A stretch of 64,000 nt of DNA, from positions 2,418,001 through 2,482,000 of the forward strand of contig OY770026.1 in NCBI GenBank assembly GCA_963669455.1, given 5' to 3'. The position numbers and the translations under genes were made by a program. A model generated the notes under the pieces. That model searched no databases. It was not told where the DNA came from and saw nothing but the letters and a program-made list of their open reading frames with translations. Below, piece after piece: positions 1 through 8,307 of this stretch (positions are counted from its first letter, which is position 1; each line of letters opens with the position of its first letter). Source of the DNA: JAWKWH01 sp963669455. Its GTDB lineage: Bacteria > Pseudomonadota > Alphaproteobacteria > Rhizobiales > Rhizobiaceae.

Positions 1-2
1 TT

Positions 3-197
3 GTCGCCTTCGCCGGGATCGGCATGATCACGCCACCGGTATGTGTTGGGGTCTACACCGCAGCTGGTGTCGCCAAGGAAAGTCCGGAAAAGGCGTTCCG
101 TGAGGTGCCGCTTTTCGTAGGCGTAGGCATCATCTTCGGGCTGCTGATGATCTTCTTCCCTGCCGCGGCGACATGGTTGCCTGAGTTGCTGAATTAG
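3..197 (+). CDS. TRAP transporter large permease (DctM family), C-terminal end only
   Basis: Only the last 64 codons lie in the window and the start is upstream. The reading frame from base 3 runs to a TAG at 195-197. It contains the loop GMITPPVCVGVY and the segment AAGVAKESPEKAFREVP, both typical of the DctM/TRAP-T large subunit tail, then a final hydrophobic helix ending WLPELLN. This subunit is the inner-membrane Na+-coupled channel for organic acid uptake. Its stop overlaps the convergent LysR gene. The substrate cannot be read from this fragment. Its position next to the acyl-CoA operon suggests it could import the acid that operon degrades, which is inference. Confidence 0.85.
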   Translation, partial: VAFAGIGMITPPVCVGVYTAAGVAKESPEKAFREVPLFVGVGIIFGLLMIFFPAAATWLPELLN

Positions 198-1120
198 GGC
201 CTGTGCCGCAGCGCTTCCACAAACTCGACCCGCGCAGTTAACTGCGCCTCGAAAACATCTACAAATGACAGTGCCTGCCGTGATAAATTTTCCCGGCCGG
301 CTGCGATGATCGTCACGAAATAGGTCAGGTTCTGCACCACAGGGCGAAAGACCACGCCCCCCATCCGAACCGCCTGCTCGGCTGAAAAAGGGTCCGCGAT
401 CGCCAGAGCGCCGGTTTCGCGCACCAGGGCACCCGCCAGAGGCATGTTCGCCGCTGACAAACGGGATCGTTCTTGCAGCTTGCGGGATAAATCGGGATCA
501 ATGGACATCATTGTGTCAGGATATGTCCCGCCAAAGGTCACAAAGGTTTCGCTATGTGCCAATTCCTCTAAATCAACGGCTCCGCCCTGATCCGCCAAAG
601 CGTGGTTTTCCGGCAGCAGGCAGACATAGGGTGCAGAGGTTTGAAACAGGATTTCAACACCTTCATGGCTTGCTTCGCGCCCAACAATGCCGAGGTCAAC
701 CTGACGCATCTGCACGGCGTCAAGGATCGCGGGCGTGTTGCGTGAGTTTATTCTGAATTTTATGTCGGGGTTTTCGCGATAGACCCGCCCAATCGCAGCG
801 GGCAATTCGGTCGAAGCCAGCGACTGAATTGTCGAGATCGAGATAGACCCGCCCTGCATTGTTCGGATCGCTTCGGCCAGATCCTCCAACCGGTCAATGC
901 CGACAAACATGCCCTCGACGCCGTTATAGAATTGCTGGCCCTCAACCGTGGGCGTTAGCCCGCGTCCAACACGCGCAAACAGTGGAAACCCGGCAGAACG
1001 TTCAAGATCGGCAATCAACCGGCTGACGGAGGGCTGCGAGATATGCATCATGTTGGCGGCCTTCGTGATTGATCCCGCCCGAATGGTTGCCCGGAACGCC
1101 TCTAACTGTCTTAGGTTCAT
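194..1120 (-). CDS. LysR-family transcriptional regulator
   Basis: The protein has 308 residues, the normal LysR length. The N-terminal winged helix-turn-helix (about residues 1-60) begins MNLRQLEAFRATIRAGSITK and carries the LysR signature SQPSVSRLIADLE. The rest is a periplasmic-binding-protein-like effector domain of about 200 residues. The gene is divergent from the acyl-CoA dehydrogenase gene that starts at 1284, the usual arrangement for a LysR protein controlling the neighbouring operon. The 160-base divergent gap contains two CATG tetrads at 1131-1134 and 1144-1147, a weak candidate for part of a T-N11-A type site. The effector is unknown; by position it may be the acid degraded by the downstream genes. 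Confidence 0.9.
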   Translation of the reverse strand: MNLRQLEAFRATIRAGSITKAANMMHISQPSVSRLIADLERSAGFPLFARVGRGLTPTVEGQQFYNGVEGMFVGIDRLEDLAEAIRTMQGGSISISTIQSLASTELPAAIGRVYRENPDIKFRINSRNTPAILDAVQMRQVDLGIVGREASHEGVEILFQTSAPYVCLLPENHALADQGGAVDLEELAHSETFVTFGGTYPDTMMSIDPDLSRKLQERSRLSAANMPLAGALVRETGALAIADPFSAEQAVRMGGVVFRPVVQNLTYFVTIIAAGRENLSRQALSFVDVFEAQLTARVEFVEALRHRP

Positions 1121-1283
1121 CGCAAGAACTCATGCTTATTTTACATGTGCCCATGATATCCATTCGCCAATGCTTTGTATAGGATGTCGTGTTCCATCCG
1201 TTGTGGGTATGAGTGCATTAGAAAATTGAATTGGCCCCGGTGTCATCAGATATCTACGCTAAGTGACATATAGTAGGGCAATT

Positions 1284-2450
1284 ATGACAGACCTAAACTT
1301 TCCCAAATCCCCTTGGATGGACGACGAATTGTCGATGCTGGAGGATTCGTGCCGGCAATTTTATGAACGCGAGTGCGCCCCTCACTACGAGGAATGGGAG
1401 AACAAAGGCAGTTTCCCCCGCACACTATGGAGGAAGGCAGGCGAGATGGGCCTGTTGGGTGCGGAAGTGCCCGAAGAATTCGGCGGCTTGAGCGGCAACT
1501 TCGCACATGACGCCGTGATCGCCTATCAAGGCAATTTGGCTGGGATCGACGGTTGGGGCGGTGGTCTGCACAACTCCATCGTGATCCCTTACCTCATCCA
1601 CTATGGCTCCGACGATCAGAAGAAACGCATCCTCCCAAGTATGATTTCCGGTGATCTGATCGGAGCCATTGCAATGACCGAAGCGGGCGCCGGGTCTGAT
1701 CTGCAAAACATCAAGACAACGGCGCTCAAGGATGGCAATCATTACAAGATTTCCGGCTCCAAAACCTTCATAACAAACGGCGCACTGGCCAATCTGATCA
1801 TCGTTGCGGCAAAAACCGACCCCACGGCGGGCGGACGCGGTACGTCGTTGTTCCTGGTTGAAACCGATGGGCTGGACGGGTTCCGGCGCGGACGCAATCT
1901 CGACAAGTTGGGAATGAAGTCAAACGACACATCCGAACTCTTCTTTGACGATATGCGTGTGCCCGCCTCGGCACTTCTTGGCCCCGAAGAAGGGCAAGGC
2001 TTCGTTCAGATGATGCAGCAACTCCCGCAGGAGCGTCTGCTTATCGGTGTCTACGCGGTTGCGCGGATTGAACGGGCGTTGCGCCATACGCTGGATTATG
2101 TGAAGGAGCGTAAAGCCTTCGGAAAGAAGCTTGCCGACTTTCAGAACACGCAATTTGTGCTGGCCGAATGTGCCACCGAAGCGACCATCGCCAAAACCTT
2201 TCTCGATGCTTGCATCTGTGAACATCTGGAGGGCAAGCTGACCACCGAAAAAGCCTCGATGGCAAAATATTGGCTGACTGATCTGCAAGCAAAGATCATC
2301 GACCGCTGCCTTCAACTTTTCGGGGGATATGGCGTGATGGCGGAATATCCGATGGAGCGGATGTACCGCGACAACCGGATCGAGAGGATCTACGCAGGCA
2401 CCAATGAGATCATGAAACTGGTGATCGCGCGCGGATTTCTGAAGGACTAG
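1284..2450 (+). CDS. Acyl-CoA dehydrogenase, LCAD/IVD-type catalytic base
   Basis: This 388-residue FAD enzyme oxidises an acyl-CoA to the 2-enoyl-CoA. The ATG at 1284 is chosen because AGGG sits five bases upstream; a GTG at 1263 is in frame but has no ribosome site. Family signatures are MTEAGAGSDL (about 131-140), SGSKTFITNG and the C-terminal LFGGYGVMAEYP. At the position where short and medium-chain enzymes carry the catalytic Glu (YEGT) this protein has YAGT. Instead E250 in LPQERLL matches the base position of long-chain and isovaleryl-type enzymes. It is first in a plus-strand operon. At 388 residues it is too short to be the roughly 600-residue DmdC of DMSP demethylation. Confidence 0.9.
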   Translation: MTDLNFPKSPWMDDELSMLEDSCRQFYERECAPHYEEWENKGSFPRTLWRKAGEMGLLGAEVPEEFGGLSGNFAHDAVIAYQGNLAGIDGWGGGLHNSIVIPYLIHYGSDDQKKRILPSMISGDLIGAIAMTEAGAGSDLQNIKTTALKDGNHYKISGSKTFITNGALANLIIVAAKTDPTAGGRGTSLFLVETDGLDGFRRGRNLDKLGMKSNDTSELFFDDMRVPASALLGPEEGQGFVQMMQQLPQERLLIGVYAVARIERALRHTLDYVKERKAFGKKLADFQNTQFVLAECATEATIAKTFLDACICEHLEGKLTTEKASMAKYWLTDLQAKIIDRCLQLFGGYGVMAEYPMERMYRDNRIERIYAGTNEIMKLVIARGFLKD

Positions 2451-2453
2451 CCG

Positions 2454-3248
2454 ATGAGCGACGAGATTGTGCTTGAGGAACGGCGCGGCACCGTCGCAAG
2501 GCTGATCCTAAACCGGCCTGCTGCCCGAAACAGCCTGTCCCTGGCGATGCTGGAGGCGTTGCATCAGGCGGTGTCCCGGCTCGGTGCGGACCCGGACGTG
2601 CATGTGATTGTGATGGCCGCCAATGGGGCGGGATTTTGCTCGGGCCACGATTTGAAAGAGCTTACGCTCGCACGGACACAGTCAGACAAAGGCCGCGTTT
2701 TCTTCGAAGATACGATGGGCAAATGCGCACGTCTGATGATGGCTGTGTTGCGCTGCCCCAAGCCTGTGATTGCCGAAGTGCACGGCATCGCCACCGCCGC
2801 CGGGTGCCAATTGGTTGCCAGCTGCGATCTTGCGGTCGCCGACCCAGATGCGCAGTTTTCAACGCCAGGCGTCAATATCGGGCTTTTCTGTTCAACACCG
2901 ATGGTGGCGCTCAGTCGCAATGTGGGGCGCAAATCGTCCATGAGGATGCTGCTGACCGGAGATATGATGTCAGCTGCTGAAGCCAAGGAAATGGGGCTGG
3001 TCAGCGACGTTTCTGAACCGGGCACTTTGACCGAAACCACCATGGCGCTGGCGGAAAAGATCGCAGGCAAATCGCCAAAAACGCTGCGGATTGGGAAAGA
3101 AGCATTCTACCAACAGATTGAAATGGACCTGCCCGAAGCCTATGCTTTCACCTCCGATGTGATGGTCAAAAACATGTTGGAGCCGGATGCCGAAGAAGGC
3201 ATCGGTGCCTTTATCGAAAAGCGTACGCCGAACTGGTCCAAGCTTTAG
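2454..3248 (+). CDS. Enoyl-CoA hydratase/isomerase family protein, ECHDC3-like, without the catalytic glutamates
   Basis: The 264-residue crotonase-fold protein starts three bases after the acyl-CoA dehydrogenase stop, so the two are co-transcribed. The oxyanion-hole segments are present: SGHDL at 63-67 and the GIATAAG loop at 111-117. The two glutamates that add water in true hydratases are replaced. The GGGCEL position reads AAGCQL (Q119) and the QPEI position reads TPGV (G139). This pattern, together with the VASCD and NIGLFCSTP segments, matches the ECHDC3 branch of the superfamily. A different reaction such as isomerisation or thioester chemistry, or hydration by another mechanism, is therefore possible. 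The family call is firm and the reaction is open. Confidence 0.85.
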   Translation: MSDEIVLEERRGTVARLILNRPAARNSLSLAMLEALHQAVSRLGADPDVHVIVMAANGAGFCSGHDLKELTLARTQSDKGRVFFEDTMGKCARLMMAVLRCPKPVIAEVHGIATAAGCQLVASCDLAVADPDAQFSTPGVNIGLFCSTPMVALSRNVGRKSSMRMLLTGDMMSAAEAKEMGLVSDVSEPGTLTETTMALAEKIAGKSPKTLRIGKEAFYQQIEMDLPEAYAFTSDVMVKNMLEPDAEEGIGAFIEKRTPNWSKL

Positions 3249-3260
3249 GGGAGTTTCATT

Positions 3261-4613
3261 ATGACTGATTGTTGCGGACCGGGGTATGCCAGCCCTAGCG
3301 AGGCGATTGAAGCGCCTCGGGAGAAGCTGCTTTACACGATTGCGATTTACACGGGCACGGGGATTCAAAAGCCCGATTATCTGGCAACAGTGGATGTAGA
3401 CCCGGACAGCCCGACCTACTCCCAGGTCATTCACCGCCTGGAGATGCCGGGGATCGGCGATGAGCTGCACCACATGGGGTGGAATGCCTGCTCGTCCTGC
3501 CATGACGACAGTTCCATGGCGCGCAAGTACCTGATCCTGCCGGGCGTACGGTCAAACAATCTACACATCGTCGACACCGCCACCGACCCGCGCGCGCCGC
3601 GGCTGCACAAGGTGGTCGACGGGGCGGAGATCAAAGCCAAGGCGGACCTGAGCGGCCCCCATACGGTGCATTGCCTGGGTTCGGAAATTATCATCTCGTT
3701 TCTGGGCGATGCCAAGGGCGAGGCGCCGGGCGGTTACCTGCATCTCAACAAGGACTTCGAGATTGTCGGCCGGTGGGAGAACTCGATGGGCGACATCAAG
3801 TTCGGCTATGATTTCTGGTATCAGCCGCGCCACAACGTGATGGTCAGTTCCGAATGGGCTGCGCCCAATACGTTTATGCCGGGGTTCGATCTTGAGGAGG
3901 TGGGACACCTAAAATACGGGCGCGAGTTGCATTTCTGGGACTTTGAGAAACGCGAGCCGGTGGAGAGTTTCTACCTTGGCGAAGACGGGCTGGTGCCGCT
4001 GGAGGTGAAGTTCCACCACAATCCCGACAGCACCCATGGCTTTTGCGGAGCAGCGCTTTCGACCAATGTGATCCATTGGTGGAAGGACGAGGCGGGCAAA
4101 TGGCGATGGGAAAAAGTGGTGGACGTCGAAAACGAGATGCATCCTGACTGGCCGATCCCGCTGCCCGGCGTGATGTCGGCCATTTTGATCTCGATGGACG
4201 ACAAATATCTCTATTTCAACAACTGGCTGCATGGGGATATGCGCCAGTATGACATCTCTGATCCGCACAAACCTGTGCTGACAGGTCAGGTGTTTATGGG
4301 CGGGCTTCTGGGCAAGGCGCCCAAGGTTAACGGGGTCGAGATGGCGGGCGGGCCGCAGATGTTCCAGCTCTCGCTTGATGGCAAGAGGCTTTACGTGACG
4401 ACCTCGCTCTTTTCGACCTGGGACAATCAGTTCTACCCTGAGATCCGTGAAAAGGGCGGTGTGATGATGATGATCGATTGCGATCCGGTGAATGGGGGTA
4501 TGAAGATCAACCCCGACTTCATGGTGAATTTTGGTCAGGAACCCAACGGCCCCAGCCGCTGCCACGAGGCGCGCTATCCGGGTGGGGATTGCACAAGCGA
4601 TATCTGGCTATGA
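3261..4613 (+). CDS. SELENBP1/SBP56-family protein, probable methanethiol oxidase
   Basis: The 450-residue protein resembles human SELENBP1 from end to end, including CGPGYASP near the N-terminus, PDYLATVDVD, ELHHMGWNACSSC (C77 and C80), GYDFWYQPRHNVM, NWLHGDMRQYDIS and a closing RYPGGDCTSDIWL. Characterised members, human SELENBP1 and bacterial MtoX, are metal-dependent methanethiol oxidases giving formaldehyde, hydrogen sulfide and hydrogen peroxide. No signal peptide is visible, so it is probably cytoplasmic. It lies 12 bases after the ECHDC3-like gene and before a 2Fe-2S ferredoxin and sulfur-handling genes. The context suggests methanethiol is released during degradation of a methylthio acid. 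The family is certain and the activity is inferred. Confidence 0.88.
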   Translation: MTDCCGPGYASPSEAIEAPREKLLYTIAIYTGTGIQKPDYLATVDVDPDSPTYSQVIHRLEMPGIGDELHHMGWNACSSCHDDSSMARKYLILPGVRSNNLHIVDTATDPRAPRLHKVVDGAEIKAKADLSGPHTVHCLGSEIIISFLGDAKGEAPGGYLHLNKDFEIVGRWENSMGDIKFGYDFWYQPRHNVMVSSEWAAPNTFMPGFDLEEVGHLKYGRELHFWDFEKREPVESFYLGEDGLVPLEVKFHHNPDSTHGFCGAALSTNVIHWWKDEAGKWRWEKVVDVENEMHPDWPIPLPGVMSAILISMDDKYLYFNNWLHGDMRQYDISDPHKPVLTGQVFMGGLLGKAPKVNGVEMAGGPQMFQLSLDGKRLYVTTSLFSTWDNQFYPEIREKGGVMMMIDCDPVNGGMKINPDFMVNFGQEPNGPSRCHEARYPGGDCTSDIWL

Positions 4614-4633
4614 CGAAGCAGACTGCGACACGC

Positions 4634-4701
4634 GCCCCGGGCTTGGTCCGGGGCCTCCGGGCGGGCTCAAGGCCAACCCAGGCCAAGTCAAGTCCGGGGC
4701 G
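4634..4701. repeat. GC-rich inverted repeat pair (REP/BIME-like)
   Basis: The gap between the SELENBP1-like and ferredoxin genes holds GCCCCGG (4634-4640), a seven-base loop GCTTGGT and CCGGGGC (4648-4654). A second unit, CAAGTCCGGGGCG, follows at about 4689-4701 in the opposite orientation, so the outer arms CGCCCCGG-R-CTTG also pair. This type of GCCCCGGRCTTG palindrome is a dispersed intergenic repeat in many alphaproteobacteria, as I recall. There is no T-run, so it is not an obvious terminator. It sits inside an operon and could stabilise the upstream message or attenuate the downstream genes. Confidence 0.6.
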
Positions 4702-4710
4702 AGCGACGCC

Positions 4711-5073
4711 ATGACCACCCATACCGTGACCCTCGCCAACCGAGATGGCGCGGCCTATAAGGTCGACGCCCGCCGCCCGCTCTTGGAGCAACTGCGCGAC
4801 CAGGGCGTCGATCTGCCCTATGGCTGCAAATATGGCGGCTGTATCACCTGTGCGGCCAAGCTGACCCAGGGGGCGGTGGACCAGCGCCGACAGGTAGCGC
4901 TGAACAACCGGCAGATCAACAATGGCTACGTGATCCTTTGTGTGGCGCGTGCGACCTCTGACATCACGCTGGAGATCGGGGTGGAAAGTCACGACAAGCT
5001 TTACCGCAACCCGTTCCTTGATCCGCTCAAACCCCATGAACTCAAGGCGGATATTGCCTCACCGAAAGAGTAA
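4711..5073 (+). CDS. Plant-type 2Fe-2S ferredoxin
   Basis: The 120-residue protein has the plant-type cluster motif: C39, C44 and C47 in PYGCKYGGCITC, and C77 in VILCVA. The ATG at 4711 gives a normal ferredoxin length. Longer in-frame starts would run back through the inverted repeat and into the preceding gene. The C-terminal 40 residues extend beyond the usual fold and look like those of ferredoxins dedicated to an oxygenase or oxidase. Its place behind the SELENBP1-like gene and before a CoA-binding protein suggests electron supply to an enzyme of this operon. The partner reductase is not in the window. Confidence 0.88.
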   Translation: MTTHTVTLANRDGAAYKVDARRPLLEQLRDQGVDLPYGCKYGGCITCAAKLTQGAVDQRRQVALNNRQINNGYVILCVARATSDITLEIGVESHDKLYRNPFLDPLKPHELKADIASPKE

Positions 5074-5077
5074 TCAA

Positions 5078-5542
5078 ATGCCTGAAGCAGATATCGACCA
5101 CATCTATGACTACGACCCGAAATATCTGGCCGACATCCTCAGCTCGGTCAAAACCATCGCCATGGTGGGAGCCAGCGCCAACAAGACCAAGTTCAGTTAC
5201 GGCGTGCTGCGGCAATTGAGCGAGATCGGCTATGACATGCTGCCGGTGAACCCAAACCCGAATGTTACGGAGATCCGTGGGCTCAAGGTCTATCGCTCTT
5301 TGGAAAGCATCGAAAAACCCGTCGATATGGTCGAGGTGTTCCGTCCGAAAGAGGAACTCTACGCCATCGCCGAGAAGGCCATCAACATCGGCGCCAAGGT
5401 GCTCTGGGGCCAGATTGGGGTCTATGACGACAAGGCGGCCAAACTGGCCGAAGACGCAGGCCTCAAGGTCGTCATGAACCGTTGCCCCAAAATCGAGTTA
5501 TTCAGACCGTTCTGGAAACCAAGACTCGACCTGAAAATTTAA
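5078..5542 (+). CDS. CoA-binding domain protein (YccU-like)
   Basis: The 154-residue protein is a single Rossmann-type CoA-binding domain related to the N-terminal part of succinyl-CoA ligase alpha. It shows TIAMVGASANKTKFSYG near the N-terminus, the PVNPN strand-loop, then WGQIGVYDD and the closing MNRCPKIELF, where the conserved Cys sits near the CoA site. It starts five bases after the ferredoxin stop, so it is in the same operon. Members of this family bind CoA or acyl-CoA, but their reactions are mostly unknown. Its presence between sulfur-related genes is consistent with handling a CoA thioester or persulfidated CoA. Confidence 0.85.
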   Translation: MPEADIDHIYDYDPKYLADILSSVKTIAMVGASANKTKFSYGVLRQLSEIGYDMLPVNPNPNVTEIRGLKVYRSLESIEKPVDMVEVFRPKEELYAIAEKAINIGAKVLWGQIGVYDDKAAKLAEDAGLKVVMNRCPKIELFRPFWKPRLDLKI

Positions 5543-5652
5543 ACGGGGAAGGTAATCCCATCCGCCTTCCGGCAGCATTCGTGTGTGGTTGCGGTCGAAC
5601 CGCAAACTGGCCGGGGCGCGCAATCGTGAATTTGTAGAGAGGAGGCCGCCCA

Positions 5653-6054
5653 ATGGCCCAGAACATCACAAAAAGCTCAAAGGATATTGTCAAAGCGGCG
5701 CTCGCCGCTGTGCCGGCAATCAGTGCCGACGAGGCGTTGGCGCTTGTTGCCAGCGACGCCCATGTCTTTGTCGACCTGCGCGATGGCACGGAACAAGCAA
5801 ATACCGGTATCATCAAGGGCGCGGTCGCCTCGTCTCGCGGCATGATGGAGTTTCACATCGACCCCGAAAGCTCTACCCACAAGCCAGAGTTCAACCAGAA
5901 CAAAACCTACATCTTCTACTGCGCTTCCGGCGGCCGGTCAGCCCTTGCCGCACAGGTCGCAATGGATATGGGCCTGTCCCCGGTTTTGAATCTGGCGGGC
6001 GGCGTCGCGGCCTGGAAAAAAGCAAATGGAACGCTTGAAGGAGGCGCGAAATGA
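5653..6054 (+). CDS. Rhodanese-like domain protein
   Basis: The 133-residue single-domain rhodanese has the active-site loop FYCASGGRSA with catalytic C90, and the CH2A-like segment VFVDLRDGTE. A loop of six residues starting at Cys is the sulfurtransferase type, which carries sulfur as a Cys persulfide. An AGAGAGGAG-like ribosome site lies just before the ATG. No signal peptide is visible, so it is cytoplasmic. The stop overlaps the start of the thiolase gene. In this operon it may take sulfane sulfur derived from the hydrogen sulfide that the SELENBP1-like enzyme would release, which is inference. Confidence 0.9.
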   Translation: MAQNITKSSKDIVKAALAAVPAISADEALALVASDAHVFVDLRDGTEQANTGIIKGAVASSRGMMEFHIDPESSTHKPEFNQNKTYIFYCASGGRSALAAQVAMDMGLSPVLNLAGGVAAWKKANGTLEGGAK

Positions 6055-7241
6055 GAGATGTTGTGATTTGTTCGGGCGTCCGTGCAGCAATTGGCGGCTT
6101 TGGCGGAGCGCTGGCGAGCACCCCGCCTTGCGAATTGGCAACGCTTGTCGCGAAAGATGCGATCGCACGTGCAAGCATTGCTCCATCGGCTGTCAGCCAG
6201 TCAATTTTTGGCAATGTCATCCATACCGAACCGCGGGACATGTACCTGTCACGCGTAGCCGCGATTGGCGCAGGCATGTCAGAAACGGCTCCTGCGCTCA
6301 CCTTGAACCGTCTTTGCGGCAGTGGCCTTCAGGCGGTGGTAAGCGGTGCCGAGCAGATCATGCTGGGCAATGCGGATGTTGTGCTTGCGGGCGGCGCCGA
6401 AAACATGAGCCGGGCGGGCTACATGACCCAGGCCATCCGCTTTGGTGCCAAGATGGGCGATGTCAAGTCAACCGATATGATGACTGGCGCGCTGATGGAC
6501 CCGTTCGGCAATGGCCATATGGGTGTGACAGCGGAAAACGTGGCCGAGGCCAGTGATATCAGCCGAAGTACCCAGGATGCGTTTGCACTTGCAAGTCATC
6601 AACGTGCCGCTGCGGCGATCGAGGCAGGCCGGTTCGCCGAACAGATTTTGCCAATTCAGGTGAAACAGGGCCGCAAGGAGATAGTCTTTGACACGGATGA
6701 ACATGTGCGCGGCGATGTCACACTCGAAGATCTCGAAAAACTGCGCCCGGTGTTCCAGAAAGACGGTTCGGTCACTCCCGGCAATGCCTCGGGCATTAAT
6801 GACGGGGCCGCAGCCTTGGTGCTGGCGGCGGCGGATCATGCCGACGCCCAGGATATGCCAAAACTTGCCATCATACGCGCCGCCGCCCTTGGTGGCGTAG
6901 CCCCCCGGATCATGGGCATGGGCCCGGTGCCTGCCGTAACCACCGCATTGAAGCGCGCTGACCTGCGCGTTGCCGACCTGTCCTGCATCGAATCCAACGA
7001 AGCCTTCGCCGCACAGGCCTGTGCCGTCTCGGCCGAATTGGGCTTTCCGCCCGAGATCACCAACCCAAATGGCGGCGCCATCGCACTCGGCCATCCGGTC
7101 GGCGCATCCGGCGCAATCATCCTCATCAAACTGATCTACGAACTGCGCCGCATCGGCGGGCGTTATGGGCTTGCAACCATGTGCATCGGCGGCGGACAGG
7201 GCATCGCCATGATCATTGAGAACCCGGGCGCAACGCAATGA
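6051..7241 (+). CDS. Thiolase (acetyl-CoA acetyltransferase family)
   Basis: The 396-residue protein has all thiolase catalytic positions: C89 in NRLCGSGLQAV, H348 in GHPVGASG and C378 in MCIGGGQG. These fall at the same numbers as in the Zoogloea biosynthetic thiolase. It cleaves a 3-ketoacyl-CoA with CoA or runs the reverse condensation. The ATG overlaps the rhodanese stop by four bases and its own stop overlaps the next gene, so it is translationally coupled to both. With the dehydrogenase, hydratase homologue and 3-hydroxyacyl-CoA dehydrogenase it completes a beta-oxidation set. Confidence 0.93.
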   Translation: MRDVVICSGVRAAIGGFGGALASTPPCELATLVAKDAIARASIAPSAVSQSIFGNVIHTEPRDMYLSRVAAIGAGMSETAPALTLNRLCGSGLQAVVSGAEQIMLGNADVVLAGGAENMSRAGYMTQAIRFGAKMGDVKSTDMMTGALMDPFGNGHMGVTAENVAEASDISRSTQDAFALASHQRAAAAIEAGRFAEQILPIQVKQGRKEIVFDTDEHVRGDVTLEDLEKLRPVFQKDGSVTPGNASGINDGAAALVLAAADHADAQDMPKLAIIRAAALGGVAPRIMGMGPVPAVTTALKRADLRVADLSCIESNEAFAAQACAVSAELGFPPEITNPNGGAIALGHPVGASGAIILIKLIYELRRIGGRYGLATMCIGGGQGIAMIIENPGATQ

Positions 7242-8293
7242 GTACGATCAATCGACTTGCCGTTATCGGATCTGGAACAATGGGCGGCGGGATTGCCATT
7301 TCGGCGATTGTCGCAGGATTACCGGTTACTCTGATTGATCCAAATGCCGAGATGCTTGACCAGGCCCGTGCCCGTGCAAACAAGTATCTGGCGCGCCAAA
7401 CCGACAAGGAACGCATGACACAGGCCGAGGCCGAGGAGGTTTTGAAGCGCTTCTCGACTGCGCAAGGAACAGATGACGCCGCTGGCGCTGATCTGGTGAT
7501 TGAGGCGGTATTTGAGAATATCGACGTAAAGCGCCAGGTGTTTGCCGCGCTGGAAGAGGTTGTGTCGAAAACCTGCGTCCTGGCAACCAATACCAGTGCG
7601 CTCAGGGTAGGGGACATCGCCGAAGTCCTCAAAAACCCCGGGCGGTTTTGCGGCATGCACTACTTTAGCCCGGCCGAGGTGAACCCGATTGTGGAAGTCA
7701 TCTCCGCCACCACCACTTCACCCGGCACCATCGACACCGTGCTACCATTTCTGACGCAGTGCCGGAAATCACCGATCCGTTGCCGGGATCATACTGGATT
7801 TGCGCTGAACCGGTTCTTTTGCCCCTATACCAACGAAGCAACCAAATGTCTGGACGATGGGTTGGGAACCCCGGCCCAGATTGATCGTGTGGCAAAGTCT
7901 GTCTTTGGCGTGCCCATAGGGCCGTTCACGGTGATGAACATCGTGAAACCCAGGATCAATCTGGCGGCCATACAAAGCCTAAGCGCATTGGGCCCATTTT
8001 ATAGCCCATCACCTAGCATGGTGCGATGCGGCGGTGCTGATGAACTATGGGATATTGAGGAGACTGACCCGCCCCTGACCGCCGCAACCGACACAGCAAT
8101 TGCTGATCGCTTGGCCGGTGCGGTGTTCTATGCGGTGCGTGAGGCACTAGCGGAGAATGTCGCTAGTCCCGAAGATATCGACCTGGGCGCACGCAAAGCC
8201 TTTGCGTTCACCAAGGGCCCCAACGAAATTATGCACGAAATCGGCAATGCCGAGACCCAACGGTTGATAGACATCGTCTCTCCGGTGCCTTGA
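7238..8293 (+). CDS. 3-hydroxyacyl-CoA dehydrogenase, NAD-binding and C-terminal domains
   Basis: The 351-residue protein begins with the NAD-binding motif GSGTMGGG (11-18). It carries the catalytic dyad region GMHYFSPAEVNPIVEV with H141 and E153, followed by a 3HCDH C-terminal domain that contains GFALNRFF. It oxidises 3-hydroxyacyl-CoA to 3-ketoacyl-CoA, the substrate of the thiolase encoded immediately upstream, and the two genes overlap by four bases. It is longer than the usual roughly 285-residue stand-alone enzyme and resembles the dehydrogenase part of FadB. It is the last gene of the operon; a repeat element follows directly. Confidence 0.9.
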   Translation: MSTINRLAVIGSGTMGGGIAISAIVAGLPVTLIDPNAEMLDQARARANKYLARQTDKERMTQAEAEEVLKRFSTAQGTDDAAGADLVIEAVFENIDVKRQVFAALEEVVSKTCVLATNTSALRVGDIAEVLKNPGRFCGMHYFSPAEVNPIVEVISATTTSPGTIDTVLPFLTQCRKSPIRCRDHTGFALNRFFCPYTNEATKCLDDGLGTPAQIDRVAKSVFGVPIGPFTVMNIVKPRINLAAIQSLSALGPFYSPSPSMVRCGGADELWDIEETDPPLTAATDTAIADRLAGAVFYAVREALAENVASPEDIDLGARKAFAFTKGPNEIMHEIGNAETQRLIDIVSPVP

Positions 8294-8307
8294 ACAAACT
8301 GCGGCAT

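Noticed and set aside
1284..3248. DmdC and DmdD of the DMSP demethylation pathway
   Set aside because: The dehydrogenase is 388 residues, not about 600, and the hydratase homologue lacks the glutamates that DmdD uses. No DmdA or DmdB is present.
4531..4710. Longer ferredoxin with 60 extra N-terminal residues
   Set aside because: The extension reads through the inverted repeat and overlaps the preceding gene; the ATG at 4711 gives the normal length.
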